Shown: positions 39,177 through 48,614 of the stretch, one piece after another | Layout of the letters: the number at the start of each line of letters is the position of its first letter | Position numbering within the stretch: position 1 is the first letter of the stretch | Source: Nioella aestuarii | GTDB taxonomy: Bacteria > Pseudomonadota > Alphaproteobacteria > Rhodobacterales > Rhodobacteraceae | Assembly: GCF_050896395.1 (NCBI RefSeq) | Contig: NZ_JBPBBA010000021.1 | Coordinates: forward strand, 6,175-70,174 | Reading direction: 5' to 3' | DNA length: 64,000 nucleotides | Notes under the pieces: generated by a model | Seen by the model: the letters and a program-made list of their open reading frames with translations, nothing else | What the model was told of the DNA's origin: nothing | Database searches by the model: none | Made by a program: the position numbers and the translations under genes

Positions 39177-41474
39177 ATGAAGATCATCTGTCTTGGTGGC
39201 GGTCCGGCGGGGCTTTACTTCGCGATCAGCATGAAGCTGCGCGACCCCTCGCATGACGTGACGGTGGTGGAACGCAACCGCGCCAATGATACCTTCGGCT
39301 GGGGCGTGGTGCTGTCGGACGACGCGCTGAGCCGGATGGAAACCAACGACCCCAAGTCGACGCAGGCGATCCGCGATCACTTCGCTTATTGGGACGATAT
39401 CGCCGTTGTTCATGACGGGGTGCGCACCGTGTCGGGCGGCCATGGCTTTGCCGGGATCGGACGCAAGCAAATGCTGATCCTCCTGCAGGAGCGCGCCCGC
39501 GAACTGGGCGTTAACCTGCAATTCGAAACCGAGTTCGGCAGCGCCGAGGACTATCGCCGTGACTATGACGTGGTCGTTGCCACCGACGGGATCAATTCCC
39601 GTATCCGCAACGAATACGCCGATGTTTTCCAACCCGATATCGACACGCGGCTGTGCAAGTTCGTCTGGCTCGGCACACACCAGAAATTCGACGACGCCTT
39701 TACCTTCATCTTCGAGAAGACGGAGCACGGCTGGATGTGGGCGCATGTCTACCAGTTCGACGACCAGACAGCGACCTTCATCGTGGAATGCCTGCCCGAA
39801 ACCTGGGACGCCTGGGGCTTCGAGGATATGTCCAAGGAAGAAACCGTCGAAACCTGCCGCAAGGTTTTTGAACGGCGCCTGGACGGACATGCGCTGAAGT
39901 CGAACGCGGCGCATCTGCGTGGGTCTGCCGTCTGGATGCAGTTCCCCCGTGTGATCTGCGAAAAATGGTACAACGGCAACGTGGTACTGATGGGCGACGC
40001 CGCCGCGACCGGGCATTTTTCCATCGGGTCGGGATCAAGGCTGGCCTTTGACAGCGCCATCGCATTGGCCGAATACCTGCATTCTGAACCAACGATGGAA
40101 GAGGCCTTCGAACGCTACCAAGAGGAACGCCGCGTCGAGGTGCTGCGCCTGCAATCGGCGGCGCGCAACTCGCTGGAATGGTTCGAGGAGGTAGAGCGGT
40201 ATCTCGATCAGGACCCGGTGCAATTCAACTACAACCTGCTGACGCGGTCGCAGCGGATTTCCCATGAAAACCTGCGCCTGCGCGATCCCAAATGGCTGGA
40301 AAGCGCCGAACGCTGGTTCATGACCCAGGCCGGGTTGCCCGAGGATGCCCCGCATCGCACGCCGATGTTCACCCCCTTCCGTCTGCGGAACATGGAGCTG
40401 AAAAACCGCGTCGTGGTCTCGCCCATGGCGCAATACAAGGCCGTGGATGGCAACCCAACCGACTGGCATTTCGTCCACTACGCCGAACGCGCAAAGGGCG
40501 GCGCAGGGCTGGTTTATACGGAAATGACCTGCGTTTCGCCCGAGGGCCGGATCACGCCGGGTTGCCCGGGGCTCTATGCGCCGGAACATGAAGCCCAGTG
40601 GCGGCGACTGGTGGAATTCGTTCATGCAGAAACGCCCGCCAAGCTGTGCTGCCAGATCGGCCACGCCGGGCGCAAGGCGTCGACCCAATTGGGCTGGGAA
40701 GAGGGCGATGCGCCTCTGAAAGACGGCAACTGGGAGATCATCGCCCCTTCGCCGCTGCCGTGGTCCGACGCCAACGCGATTCCGCGCGAGATGACGCGTG
40801 CGAATATGGATGCGGTAACAGCCCAGTTCGTGTCGTCGGTCCAGATGGCGGACCGCGCGGGTTTCGACATGATCGAACTGCACGCAGCCCACGGCTACCT
40901 TATCTCGTCTTTCATCTCGCCCATGTCGAACAAGCGGGTGGATGAGTATGGCGGGTCACTGGAAAACCGGATGCGCTATCCGTTGGAGGTGTTCCGTGCA
41001 ATGCGTTCGGCGTGGCCCGCTGAAAAGCCCATGTCAGTCCGGATTTCCGCCAATGACTGGGTGGGCAATGCCGGCGTGACCCCGGAGGAAGCAGTCGAAA
41101 TCGCCCGGATGTTCCATCAGGCGGGGGCCGACATCATCGACGTGTCCGCCGGGCAGACCAGCACCGACGCGCAGCCCATCTACGGCCGCATGTTCCAGAC
41201 ACCGTTTTCGAACCGCATCCGCAATGAGCTGAACATGCCGACCATGGCCGTGGGCAATATCTTTGAAACCGACCATGCGAACTCTATCCTGATGGCGGGC
41301 CGTGCGGATCTTGTCTGCCTCGCCCGTCCGCATCTGGCCGATCCCTATTGGACGCTCCACGCGGGCGTGGAACTTGGTGACACAAGCACCGACTGGCCCC
41401 TGCCCTACCTTGCCGGGCGCGATCAGGCTTACCGCTTGCAGGAGAAGAAAGCGCAGGAGGAGATCCGGGCATGA
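39177..41474 (+). CDS. Fused FAD monooxygenase / Old Yellow Enzyme, 2-aminobenzoyl-CoA (or salicylyl-CoA) type
   Basis: 765 residues in two parts. Residues 1 to about 385 are a group A flavin monooxygenase: KIICLGGGPAGLYFAI (FAD), and GDAAATGHFSIGSGSRLAFDSAIALA near residue 280. Residues from about 393 (TPFRLRNMELKNRVVVSPMAQY) are an Old Yellow Enzyme domain, with ELHAAHGYLISSFISP and YGGSLENRMR. This fusion is the 2-aminobenzoyl-CoA monooxygenase/reductase type, also annotated as bifunctional salicylyl-CoA 5-hydroxylase: it oxygenates and reduces the CoA-bound ring in one step. It begins a 13-gene operon that supplies the ligase and lower-pathway enzymes, so anthranilate is the likely substrate; salicylate cannot be ruled out. 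Confidence 0.9.
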   Translation: MKIICLGGGPAGLYFAISMKLRDPSHDVTVVERNRANDTFGWGVVLSDDALSRMETNDPKSTQAIRDHFAYWDDIAVVHDGVRTVSGGHGFAGIGRKQMLILLQERARELGVNLQFETEFGSAEDYRRDYDVVVATDGINSRIRNEYADVFQPDIDTRLCKFVWLGTHQKFDDAFTFIFEKTEHGWMWAHVYQFDDQTATFIVECLPETWDAWGFEDMSKEETVETCRKVFERRLDGHALKSNAAHLRGSAVWMQFPRVICEKWYNGNVVLMGDAAATGHFSIGSGSRLAFDSAIALAEYLHSEPTMEEAFERYQEERRVEVLRLQSAARNSLEWFEEVERYLDQDPVQFNYNLLTRSQRISHENLRLRDPKWLESAERWFMTQAGLPEDAPHRTPMFTPFRLRNMELKNRVVVSPMAQYKAVDGNPTDWHFVHYAERAKGGAGLVYTEMTCVSPEGRITPGCPGLYAPEHEAQWRRLVEFVHAETPAKLCCQIGHAGRKASTQLGWEEGDAPLKDGNWEIIAPSPLPWSDANAIPREMTRANMDAVTAQFVSSVQMADRAGFDMIELHAAHGYLISSFISPMSNKRVDEYGGSLENRMRYPLEVFRAMRSAWPAEKPMSVRISANDWVGNAGVTPEEAVEIARMFHQAGADIIDVSAGQTSTDAQPIYGRMFQTPFSNRIRNELNMPTMAVGNIFETDHANSILMAGRADLVCLARPHLADPYWTLHAGVELGDTSTDWPLPYLAGRDQAYRLQEKKAQEEIRA

Positions 41475-42205
41475 GCCTTGCGGGCAAACGTGTTCTGATC
41501 ACAGGCGGCGGGACCGGCGTGGGTGCCGATCTGGCAGCAGGCTATGCGCAGGCCGGGGCAGAGGTTGTGATCGCCGGACGGCGCGAGGGCCCCCTGGCGG
41601 CAGTTGCTGGAGGAAACATTCGGGCCGTGGTGGCGGATGTGACGGATGAGGCGTCCGTCAAGGCGATGTTCGACGCGGCGGGCCCATGCGATATCGTTAT
41701 CGCGAATGCGGGCGCGGCCAGTTCCGCGCCGCTGAAGCACACCAGCCTGACCGACTGGGACGCGATGCTGACGGTCAATCTGACCGGCGTTTTCCTGACC
41801 TTCCGCGAGGGGTTAACCCGCATGAACGGATGGGGACGGTTGATTGCCGTGGCCTCGACGGCCGGTCTTAAAGGGTATCGCTATGTGGCCCCCTATGCGG
41901 CGGCCAAGCACGGGGTTGTCGGGCTGGTGCGGTCTCTGGCGCTGGAGGTGGCGAAGGGGCCGGTGACGGCCAACGCGCTCTGCCCCGGTTTCCTCGATAC
42001 AGAGATGACGGACCGATCGATTGCCAATATTCGCGAAAAGACCGGGATGACTGACGAAGACGCGCGCAAGGCGCTGGTGGCCTCGAACCCGCAGAAACGG
42101 CTGATCCAGCCTGCCGAAGTGACCGCTGCCGCGCTGTGGCTGTCGGGTCCGGGGTCCGAGGGCATCAACGGGCAGGCGATTGCCATCGCAGGGGGCGAGG
42201 TCTGA
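41471..42205 (+). CDS. SDR-family dehydrogenase
   Basis: 244 residues. Motifs are VLITGGGTGVGADLAAG (NAD(P)-binding), NAGAASSAPL, the Ser in AVASTAGLKG, and YAAAKHGVVG with the catalytic Tyr and Lys. The PGFLDTEMTD and INGQAIAIAGGEV ends are typical. Start overlaps the upstream stop (ATGA). It probably oxidises or reduces a hydroxy/keto group of the dearomatised CoA ester in the anthranilate-type pathway, equivalent to a 3-hydroxyacyl-CoA dehydrogenase step. Confidence 0.92.
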   Translation: MSLAGKRVLITGGGTGVGADLAAGYAQAGAEVVIAGRREGPLAAVAGGNIRAVVADVTDEASVKAMFDAAGPCDIVIANAGAASSAPLKHTSLTDWDAMLTVNLTGVFLTFREGLTRMNGWGRLIAVASTAGLKGYRYVAPYAAAKHGVVGLVRSLALEVAKGPVTANALCPGFLDTEMTDRSIANIREKTGMTDEDARKALVASNPQKRLIQPAEVTAAALWLSGPGSEGINGQAIAIAGGEV

Positions 42206-42660
42206 TGCGAGACACCGATCTGTCAGCCCGGCGTCTGCGCACCTGGATCAGGTTGCTACGCCTGACACGCGCCACCGAGAACCACCTGCGCGAATATCTG
42301 CGGGTGAACCATGACACCACCCTGCCCCGCTTTGACGTGATGGCGGCGCTGCATCGTGTCAGCGGCCCGATGAAGATGAGCGATCTGAGCCGGCAGTTGC
42401 TGGTTTCAAATGGCAACGCCACGGCAGTGGTTGAACGGCTGGAAAAAGAAGACCTGGCCCGGCGCGCGCCCTCTGACGGGGATCGGCGCGTGGTGCTGGT
42501 GGAACTGACAGACAAGGGCCGCGCTGTGTTCGAGGAACAAGCCAAGGACCACCGGACCGAGGTCGACCGGCTGTTCGCAATGCTGGGACATGAAGAACTG
42601 GATGCTCTGCGGGATATCCTGCACCGCGTGGAGGAGGCAAGCGATGGCCAAAATGGCTGA
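42205..42660 (+). CDS. MarR-family transcriptional regulator
   Basis: 151 residues from the ATG at 42205, which shares one base with the SDR stop. Winged-helix signature: PMKMSDLSRQLLVSNGNATAVVERLEKEDLARRAPSDGDRRVVLVELTDKG. It sits inside the operon, not at its edge, and overlaps the next gene by 17 bases. Regulators of this sort commonly sense aromatic acyl-CoA esters, so it is the likely controller of the whole cluster. Confidence 0.92.
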   Translation: MRDTDLSARRLRTWIRLLRLTRATENHLREYLRVNHDTTLPRFDVMAALHRVSGPMKMSDLSRQLLVSNGNATAVVERLEKEDLARRAPSDGDRRVVLVELTDKGRAVFEEQAKDHRTEVDRLFAMLGHEELDALRDILHRVEEASDGQNG

Positions 42661-43456
42661 TCTGAAACCGATGCATTTTGACTGGCAGGTGCGCGAGCGC
42701 GTGGCGCGCGTTCGGCTCAATCGCCCCGACCGCAAGAACCCGCTGACCTTCGACAGCTACGCCGAGCTGCGCGACACCTTCCGGGCGCTGGTCTATGCCG
42801 ATGATGTGGACGTGGTGGTCTTCGCCTCGAACGAGGGTAATTTCTGCTCCGGTGGGGATGTGCATGACATCATCGGGCCGCTGACCAAGATGAACATGAA
42901 GGAGCTTCTGGCCTTTACGCGGATGACCGGCGATCTGGTCAAGGCCATGATCGGCTGCGGCAAGCCCATCATCTCGGCGGTGGATGGCGTGGCCGTGGGC
43001 GCTGGCGCGATCATCACCATGGCCTCCGATATGCGGCTGGCGACGCCAGAGGCGAAATGCGCCTTCCTCTTTACCCGCGTGGGGCTGGCCGGTTGCGACA
43101 TGGGGGCCTGCGCGATGCTGCCCCGGATTATCGGCCAGGGCCGCGCGGCGGAACTGCTTTACACGGGCCGCACGATGCGGGCCGAGGACGGGCTGGCCTG
43201 GGGCTATTGGAACGCGCTGCATCCCGCGGATCAGCTGGAGGACAAGGCGATGGAGCTGGCCGAGCGGCTGGCGGCGGGGCCGGTCTTTGCCCATGGTATC
43301 ACAAAGACGCAGCTCAACCAGGAATGGAACATGGGGCTCGACCAGGCGATCGAGGCCGAGGCGCAGGCGCAGGCCATCTGTATGCAGACAGCGGATTTCG
43401 AACGCGCCTATCGGGCGTTTGTGGCGAAAGACAAACCGGTGTTCAGGGGGGATTGA
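42644..43456 (+). CDS. Enoyl-CoA hydratase family protein
   Basis: 270 residues from the ATG at 42644, preceded by GGAGGAGG. Crotonase-fold signatures: RVRLNRPDRKNPLTFDSY, VVFASNEGNFCSGGDVHD (first oxyanion hole) and ISAVDGVAVGAGAIITMASD (second). It probably hydrates a double bond or opens the ring of a non-aromatic CoA ester formed by the fused oxygenase/reductase. It overlaps the MarR gene and shares one base with the acyl-CoA dehydrogenase start. Confidence 0.9.
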   Translation: MAKMADLKPMHFDWQVRERVARVRLNRPDRKNPLTFDSYAELRDTFRALVYADDVDVVVFASNEGNFCSGGDVHDIIGPLTKMNMKELLAFTRMTGDLVKAMIGCGKPIISAVDGVAVGAGAIITMASDMRLATPEAKCAFLFTRVGLAGCDMGACAMLPRIIGQGRAAELLYTGRTMRAEDGLAWGYWNALHPADQLEDKAMELAERLAAGPVFAHGITKTQLNQEWNMGLDQAIEAEAQAQAICMQTADFERAYRAFVAKDKPVFRGD

Positions 43457-44613
43457 TGGCGGATCGCAGCTTTCTCGACTGGCCGTTTTTTGATGCCCGG
43501 CACAAGGACTGGGCCGAGGGGCTGGATGCCTGGGCGGCGGAGGCCGTGGCCTCGCTCGATCACGGTGACACCGACACCACCTGCCGGGGTCTGGTGAAGG
43601 CGCTTGGCGAAGCCGGTTGGCTGCAACCGACCGCCGCCGGAGCCGGCGAAAAGTTCGACGTGCGCACCCTGTGCCTGAGCCGAGAGACCCTGGCGCGCCA
43701 TGACGGGTTGGCCGATTTCGCCTTTGCGATGCAAGGGCTTGGGACCGGGGCGGTCTCGCTCTTTGGCACGGACGCGCAGAAAGCCGAGTGGCTGCCGCTG
43801 ACGTGCACGGGTCAAGCGATTGCAGGCTTTGCGCTGACAGAACCCCAATCCGGGTCCGACGTGGCGAATTCCACCATGACGGCGGTAGAAGACGGTGACA
43901 GCTTCGTTCTGAACGGTGAGAAGACGTGGATCTCCAACGGCGGAATTGCCGATGTCTACACGGTCTTCGCCCGAACCGGCGAGGCCCCCGGCGCGCGGGG
44001 TCTGTCGGCCTTCGTGGTCCCCGCCGGCACGCCCGGATTGGAGATTGTTGAACGATTGGAAACAATCGCCCCCCATCCGCTGGCGCGCCTGCGCTTCAGT
44101 GATTGCCGCATCCCAAAGGCCGCCCTTATTGGTGGGCGTGGCGAGGGCTTCAAGATCGCCATGTCGGTGCTGGATGTCTTCCGCTCGACCGTCGCCGCCG
44201 CTGCCTTGGGCTTTGCCCGACGAGCGTTGGATGAGGCGCTGACGCGGGTCAGCACCCGCCATGTGCAGGGCGCGGCACTGTTCGAATTGCAGATGGTTCA
44301 GGGCCATATCGCGGATATGGCGGTCGATGTGGATGCCAGTGCGCTGCTTGTTTACCGCGCGGCCTGGGCCAAGGATTCCGGGGCGGCACGGATCACGCGA
44401 GAGGCGGCGATGGCCAAGCTCTTCTCTACCGACCAGGCACAGAAGGTCATTGACCGCGCGCTGCAACTGCATGGTGGAGACGGTGTGAAATCCGGCGAAA
44501 CCGTCGAAAAGCTCTACCGCGAAATCCGGGCGCTTCGGATCTACGAAGGCGCCTCGGACGTTCAGAAAGTCATCATCGCCCGCCAGGCCATGGCGGCGCA
44601 TACGGGAGGCTGA
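43456..44613 (+). CDS. Acyl-CoA dehydrogenase
   Basis: 385 residues, standard length. Signatures are IAGFALTEPQSGSDVANSTMTA (FAD/substrate loop), KTWISNGGIADVYTVFART, and the C-terminal LQLHGGDGVKSGETVEKLYREIRALRIYEGASDVQKVIIARQ. The catalytic Glu of the family is likely the one in RIYEGASDVQK. It introduces a double bond into the ring-derived acyl-CoA, or removes one. Translationally coupled on both sides within the operon. Confidence 0.93.
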   Translation: MADRSFLDWPFFDARHKDWAEGLDAWAAEAVASLDHGDTDTTCRGLVKALGEAGWLQPTAAGAGEKFDVRTLCLSRETLARHDGLADFAFAMQGLGTGAVSLFGTDAQKAEWLPLTCTGQAIAGFALTEPQSGSDVANSTMTAVEDGDSFVLNGEKTWISNGGIADVYTVFARTGEAPGARGLSAFVVPAGTPGLEIVERLETIAPHPLARLRFSDCRIPKAALIGGRGEGFKIAMSVLDVFRSTVAAAALGFARRALDEALTRVSTRHVQGAALFELQMVQGHIADMAVDVDASALLVYRAAWAKDSGAARITREAAMAKLFSTDQAQKVIDRALQLHGGDGVKSGETVEKLYREIRALRIYEGASDVQKVIIARQAMAAHTGG

Positions 44614-44614
44614 C

Positions 44615-46234
44615 ATGCTCGGACCGACGGCCCATACAGACACGTTTTCCCGCGAGGGCTTGCCACCCGCTGACCAGTGGCCGGATTTCCTGCTGGACGG
44701 GTTCGAGTACCCAGACCACCTGAACGCCGGGTGGGAACTTACGGACTCCATGGTCGAACAAGGATTTGGCGACCATACCGCGCTGATCGGGAACGGGCGC
44801 AGACGCACCTACAAGGAGCTGACCGACTGGACCAACCGCCTCGCCCATGTGCTGGTGGAGGATCTGGGCGTAAAACCCGGCAACCGGGTGCTGATCCGCT
44901 CCGCCAACAACCCGGCCATGGTGGCGGCATGGCTGGCGGCGACCAAGGCGGGCGCGGTCGTTGTCAACACCATGCCGATGCTGCGCGCGGGCGAACTGAC
45001 CAAGATCGTCGACAAGGCCGAGGTCCAATTCGCGCTGTGCGACACGCGGCTGATGGAAGACATGATCGCCTGCGCCAAGACGAGCAAATTCCTGAAATCA
45101 GTCGTGGGCTTCGACGGCACCGCCAATCACGACGCCGAGCTTGACCGGCTGGCCCTGACCAAGCCGGTGAAGTTTGATAGCGTCCAGACCGGTCGGGACG
45201 ATGTGGCTTTGCTAGGCTTTACCTCCGGCAGCACGGGCGAGCCCAAGGCCACCATGCATTTCCACCGCGACCTGATGATCATCGCGGACGGTTACGCGAA
45301 AGAGGTGTTGCAGGTGACGCCCGAGGATGTGTTCGTCGGCTCCCCCCCGCTGGCCTTCACATTCGGGCTTGGCGGGCTGGCCATCTTCCCGCTGCGCTTC
45401 GGGGCGGCGGCGACGTTGCTGGAAAACGCCTCGCCACCCAACATGATCGAGATCATCCAACAGTTCAAAGCGACCGTCTGCTTCACTGCCCCAACGGCCT
45501 ATCGTGTCATGCTGCGGGCGATGGATGAGGGGGCGGACCTGTCCAGCCTCAGGGCCGCCGTCTCAGCGGGTGAAACGCTGCCCTCACCAGTCTATGACGA
45601 ATGGATGCAAAAGACCGGCAAGCCGATGCTAGACGGGATCGGCGCGACCGAGATGCTGCATATATTCGTCACCAACCGCTTCGACGATCACCGCCCGGCC
45701 TGCACGGGCCGCCCCGTGACCGGCTATCAGGCGAAGGTGGTCGATGATGACATGAACGAGGTGCCGCATGGCGAAATCGGGCGGCTTGCCGTGCGCGGGC
45801 CGACCGGGTGCCGCTATTTGAACGATCCGCGCCAAACCACTTACGTGCGGGACGGCTGGAACATCACCGGCGACAGTTTCACCATGGATGAAGACGGCTA
45901 TCTGCATTTCGCGGCAAGGAATGACGACATGATCGTGTCGGCGGGATACAACATCGCCGGGCCAGAGGTGGAGGCGGCACTGCTGTCCCATGCCGCCGTG
46001 GCCGAATGCGCCGTGGTGGGTGCACCAGACGAGGCGCGGGGCCATATCGTTGAGGCGCATGTGGTTCTTGCACAGGGGCATGAGGGCAATGCAGCGTTGA
46101 TCGAACTGCTGCAAACCCACGTTAAAAGCACGATCGCCCCCTATAAATATCCGCGCCGGATAAAGTTCATCGACGCACTGCCAAAGACGCCAACAGGCAA
46201 GATCCTGCGCTACAAGTTGCGTGAGGAGGGTTGA
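44615..46234 (+). CDS. Aromatic acid-CoA ligase (2-aminobenzoate/benzoate type)
   Basis: 539 residues, adenylate-forming family. Core motifs: LLGFTSGSTGEPKATMHFHRD (P-loop, about 205-225), GIGATEMLHIFVTN, TGDSFTMDEDGYLHFAARNDDMIVSAGYNIAGPEVE and LPKTPTGKILRYKLRE with the catalytic Lys. The pattern is that of benzoate/2-aminobenzoate-CoA ligases, which start CoA-dependent aerobic aromatic degradation. It uses ATP, CoA and the imported acid. Two bases after the acyl-CoA dehydrogenase; position and partners support anthranilate as substrate. Confidence 0.9.
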   Translation: MLGPTAHTDTFSREGLPPADQWPDFLLDGFEYPDHLNAGWELTDSMVEQGFGDHTALIGNGRRRTYKELTDWTNRLAHVLVEDLGVKPGNRVLIRSANNPAMVAAWLAATKAGAVVVNTMPMLRAGELTKIVDKAEVQFALCDTRLMEDMIACAKTSKFLKSVVGFDGTANHDAELDRLALTKPVKFDSVQTGRDDVALLGFTSGSTGEPKATMHFHRDLMIIADGYAKEVLQVTPEDVFVGSPPLAFTFGLGGLAIFPLRFGAAATLLENASPPNMIEIIQQFKATVCFTAPTAYRVMLRAMDEGADLSSLRAAVSAGETLPSPVYDEWMQKTGKPMLDGIGATEMLHIFVTNRFDDHRPACTGRPVTGYQAKVVDDDMNEVPHGEIGRLAVRGPTGCRYLNDPRQTTYVRDGWNITGDSFTMDEDGYLHFAARNDDMIVSAGYNIAGPEVEAALLSHAAVAECAVVGAPDEARGHIVEAHVVLAQGHEGNAALIELLQTHVKSTIAPYKYPRRIKFIDALPKTPTGKILRYKLREEG

Positions 46235-46236
46235 GG

Positions 46237-46473
46237 ATGCAGACCGTATTCGTCCAGATCCGCTGCCGCCCCGGCACCACCTATGACGTGGCCTTCGCCA
46301 TCGTGCTGAAGGAAATCCACGCGGAACTCTATTCCACCAGCGGGGAATATGATCTTCTGGTCAAGCTCATCATTCCGAAGGAGGACGACATCGGCCGCTA
46401 TATCAACGACCATTTCCGCGACGTAGACGGGATTGAGCGGACATTGACGACGCTGACCTTCAAGGCATTCTAA
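46237..46473 (+). CDS. Stand-alone Lrp/AsnC ligand-binding (RAM) domain protein
   Basis: 78 residues from the ATG at 46237, with GAGGAGGG upstream (a TTG at 46231 is possible). The whole protein is one alpha-beta RAM domain: FVQIRCRPGTTYDVAFAIVLKE, AELYSTSGEYDLLVKLII and ERTLTTLTFKAF. No helix-turn-helix is present. Such proteins can bind amino acids or modulate Lrp-type regulators by mixed oligomers. It lies between the ligase and the ABC substrate-binding protein gene, so it may sense the aromatic amino acid or a product. Confidence 0.85.
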   Translation: MQTVFVQIRCRPGTTYDVAFAIVLKEIHAELYSTSGEYDLLVKLIIPKEDDIGRYINDHFRDVDGIERTLTTLTFKAF

Positions 46474-46499
46474 AAGAACAAACAACAGGGAGAGTTACC

Positions 46500-47636
46500 A
46501 TGAAACTCAAAACACTTGCAGTGGCGGGCCTGATGGCCAGCACATCCACAATGGCGCTGGCTGACGGTGTCAGCATCGGCATGATCACCACGCTTTCGGG
46601 CGGCGGTGCCGGGCTTGGCATCGACGTGCGCGACGGCTTCATGCTGGCGATTGAACAGTCGGGCCGCGACGATATCGAGATGATCATCGAAGATGACGAA
46701 CGCGCGCCGGACCGGGCCGTGCAACTGGCTGACCGCATGATCCAGTCCGATAACGTGGACATCATGACCGGTATCATCTGGTCGAACCTCGCAATGGCAG
46801 TGATCCCGTCTGCCACCGCGCAGGGCGTCTTCTACCTGTCACCCAATGCGGGCCCCTCGCAGCTGGCCGGTGCGGGCTGCCACGAGAACTATTTCAACGT
46901 CGCATGGCAGAACGACAACCTGCATGAAGCGGCGGGCGCCTATGCCAACACTGCAGGCTATGGCAACAGCTTCATCCTTGCGCCGAACTATCCGGCGGGC
47001 CGCGATGCGCTGACCGGCTATCAGCGGATGTTCGAGGGCGATGTGGCTGAAGAGGTCTATACCCAACTGGGCCAGACCGACTATGCCGCCGAGATCAGCC
47101 AGATCCGCAACTCGGGCGCGGACAGCGTCTATTTCTTCCTGCCCGGCGGCATGGGCATCGCCTTTGTTCGTCAATATGCGGAATCGGGCGTGGATATTCC
47201 TCTGATCGGCCCGGCCTTCAGCTTTGACCAGGGCATTCTGGGCGCCGTGGGCGAAGCCGCGCTTGGCGTGCATAACACCTCTCAGTGGAGCCACGATCTG
47301 GACAATGCCGCGAACGTAGCCTTCGTGGAATCGTTCCAGGCCGAATATGGCCGCCTGCCCTCGCTCTATGCGTCGCAGGGGTTCGACACAGCGAACCTGA
47401 TCCTCTCGGCGATGGAGGTCGCGCATCCCGATGATGCCGATGCCTTCCGCGCCGCGCTGGAGGCCGCAAATTTCGACAGCACCCGTGGCGATTTCGAGTT
47501 CGGTCCGAACCATCACCCGATCCAGGATATCTATGTCCGCGAAGTGGTGATGCAGGGTGACGTTCTGACAAACGTGATCGTCGGCACCGCGCTGGAAGAT
47601 CACGGCGACGCCTACGCGGACCAGTGCCAGATGTAA
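46500..47636 (+). CDS. ABC transporter substrate-binding protein (Liv/aromatic acid type)
   Basis: 378 residues with a clear signal peptide ending ALADGVSIG. The type I periplasmic binding fold of the branched-chain amino acid/aromatic compound class is seen in SIGMITTLSGGGAGLGIDVRDGFMLAIEQSG, the disulfide region GAGCHENYFNVAWQND, and SLYASQGFDTANLI. It delivers an aromatic acid, probably anthranilate, to the LivHMGF-type permease encoded downstream. A hairpin follows the stop, often seen after high-copy binding proteins. Confidence 0.92.
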   Translation: MKLKTLAVAGLMASTSTMALADGVSIGMITTLSGGGAGLGIDVRDGFMLAIEQSGRDDIEMIIEDDERAPDRAVQLADRMIQSDNVDIMTGIIWSNLAMAVIPSATAQGVFYLSPNAGPSQLAGAGCHENYFNVAWQNDNLHEAAGAYANTAGYGNSFILAPNYPAGRDALTGYQRMFEGDVAEEVYTQLGQTDYAAEISQIRNSGADSVYFFLPGGMGIAFVRQYAESGVDIPLIGPAFSFDQGILGAVGEAALGVHNTSQWSHDLDNAANVAFVESFQAEYGRLPSLYASQGFDTANLILSAMEVAHPDDADAFRAALEAANFDSTRGDFEFGPNHHPIQDIYVREVVMQGDVLTNVIVGTALEDHGDAYADQCQM

Positions 47637-47646
47637 TGGCCTGACC

Positions 47647-47677
47647 GGCCGGGCCTTCATTCCTGTAAGGCCCGGCC
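47647..47677 (+). terminator. Intercistronic hairpin after the binding-protein gene
   Basis: A perfect 11-bp stem (GGCCGGGCCTT / AAGGCCCGGCC) with a 9-nt loop between the binding-protein stop and livH. No U-tract follows, so it more likely protects the upstream mRNA or attenuates transcription into the permease genes, giving more binding protein than permease. Confidence 0.6.
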
Positions 47678-47693
47678 AACAAAAGGATTTCCA

Positions 47694-48614
47694 ATGTCGG
47701 CAGCTCTACTGGTCGAGCAGCTTCTGAACGGGCTGCAATTCGGCGTGATGCTTTTTCTGATGGCAGCGGGCCTGACCCTGATTTTCGGGGTCATGGGCCT
47801 GATCAATCTCGCCCATGGCTCGCTCTACATGATCGGGGCCTTCGCGGCGGCGGGTGTCGCGGGCTGGACTGGTTCGTTCTGGCTTGCGCTGGTGGGCGCG
47901 TTGATGGCGGCAGCGATCATCGGTGCTCTGGTGGAAATGGTGGTTATCCGAAGGCTTTATGACCGAGATCACCTCGATCAGGTGCTGGCCACATTCGCGC
48001 TGATCCTGATCTTCTCAGAGGGCACACGGTTTCTGTTCGGCTCGCTGCCGCTTTACCTCGATACGCCCGACCTGCTGTCGGGGCCGACCATGCTGCCGGG
48101 CGGGATCGAGTATTCAAAATACCGTCTGTTCATCATCGCCGTGGGGCTGGCCGTTGGCGCGGGGCTGTTCTGGCTGATCGCGCGCACCCGGATCGGCATC
48201 CAGATCCGCGCAGGCGAAGCGGACCGCGAAATGATCGCCGCGCTTGGCGTCGATATCCGCAAGCTCTACACGATGGTCTTCGCGCTTGGCGCGGCACTGG
48301 CCGGGCTGGCTGGCGCGATGATCGGGCCCATTCAATCGGTCGAGGTCGGCATGGGCGAACCGGTGCTGATCCTGGCCTTCGTGGTGATCGTGATCGGCGG
48401 CATCGGATCCATCAAGGGGGCCTTCATCGGCGCGCTTCTGGTCGGGCTGACGGATACGCTCGGCCGGATCATGCTGCCGCAGCTTTTCGGCATGTTCATG
48501 GATGCCAGCAGCGCCACGACAGTTGGGGCATCGCTCGCGTCGATGTCGATCTACATTCTGATGGCGGGCATATTGCTGTTCAAACCCTCTGGCCTGTTCG
48601 GAGGGCAATCCTGA
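47694..48614 (+). CDS. ABC transporter permease, LivH type
   Basis: 306 residues, about eight helices. LivH patterns are LTLIFGVMGLINLAHGSLYMIGAFAAA near residue 25-50, RAGEADREMIAALGVDIRKLYTMVFALGAALAGLAGAM (the EAA-like cytoplasmic loop) and FVVIVIGGIGSIKGAFIGALLVG. Forms the channel with the LivM-type protein, whose start overlaps this stop. Part of the aromatic acid importer. Confidence 0.94.
   Translation: MSAALLVEQLLNGLQFGVMLFLMAAGLTLIFGVMGLINLAHGSLYMIGAFAAAGVAGWTGSFWLALVGALMAAAIIGALVEMVVIRRLYDRDHLDQVLATFALILIFSEGTRFLFGSLPLYLDTPDLLSGPTMLPGGIEYSKYRLFIIAVGLAVGAGLFWLIARTRIGIQIRAGEADREMIAALGVDIRKLYTMVFALGAALAGLAGAMIGPIQSVEVGMGEPVLILAFVVIVIGGIGSIKGAFIGALLVGLTDTLGRIMLPQLFGMFMDASSATTVGASLASMSIYILMAGILLFKPSGLFGGQS

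Noticed and set aside
42359..44065. 568-codon minus-strand frame
   Set aside because: Antisense to MarR, enoyl-CoA hydratase and acyl-CoA dehydrogenase genes; Arg/Pro-rich with no motif.
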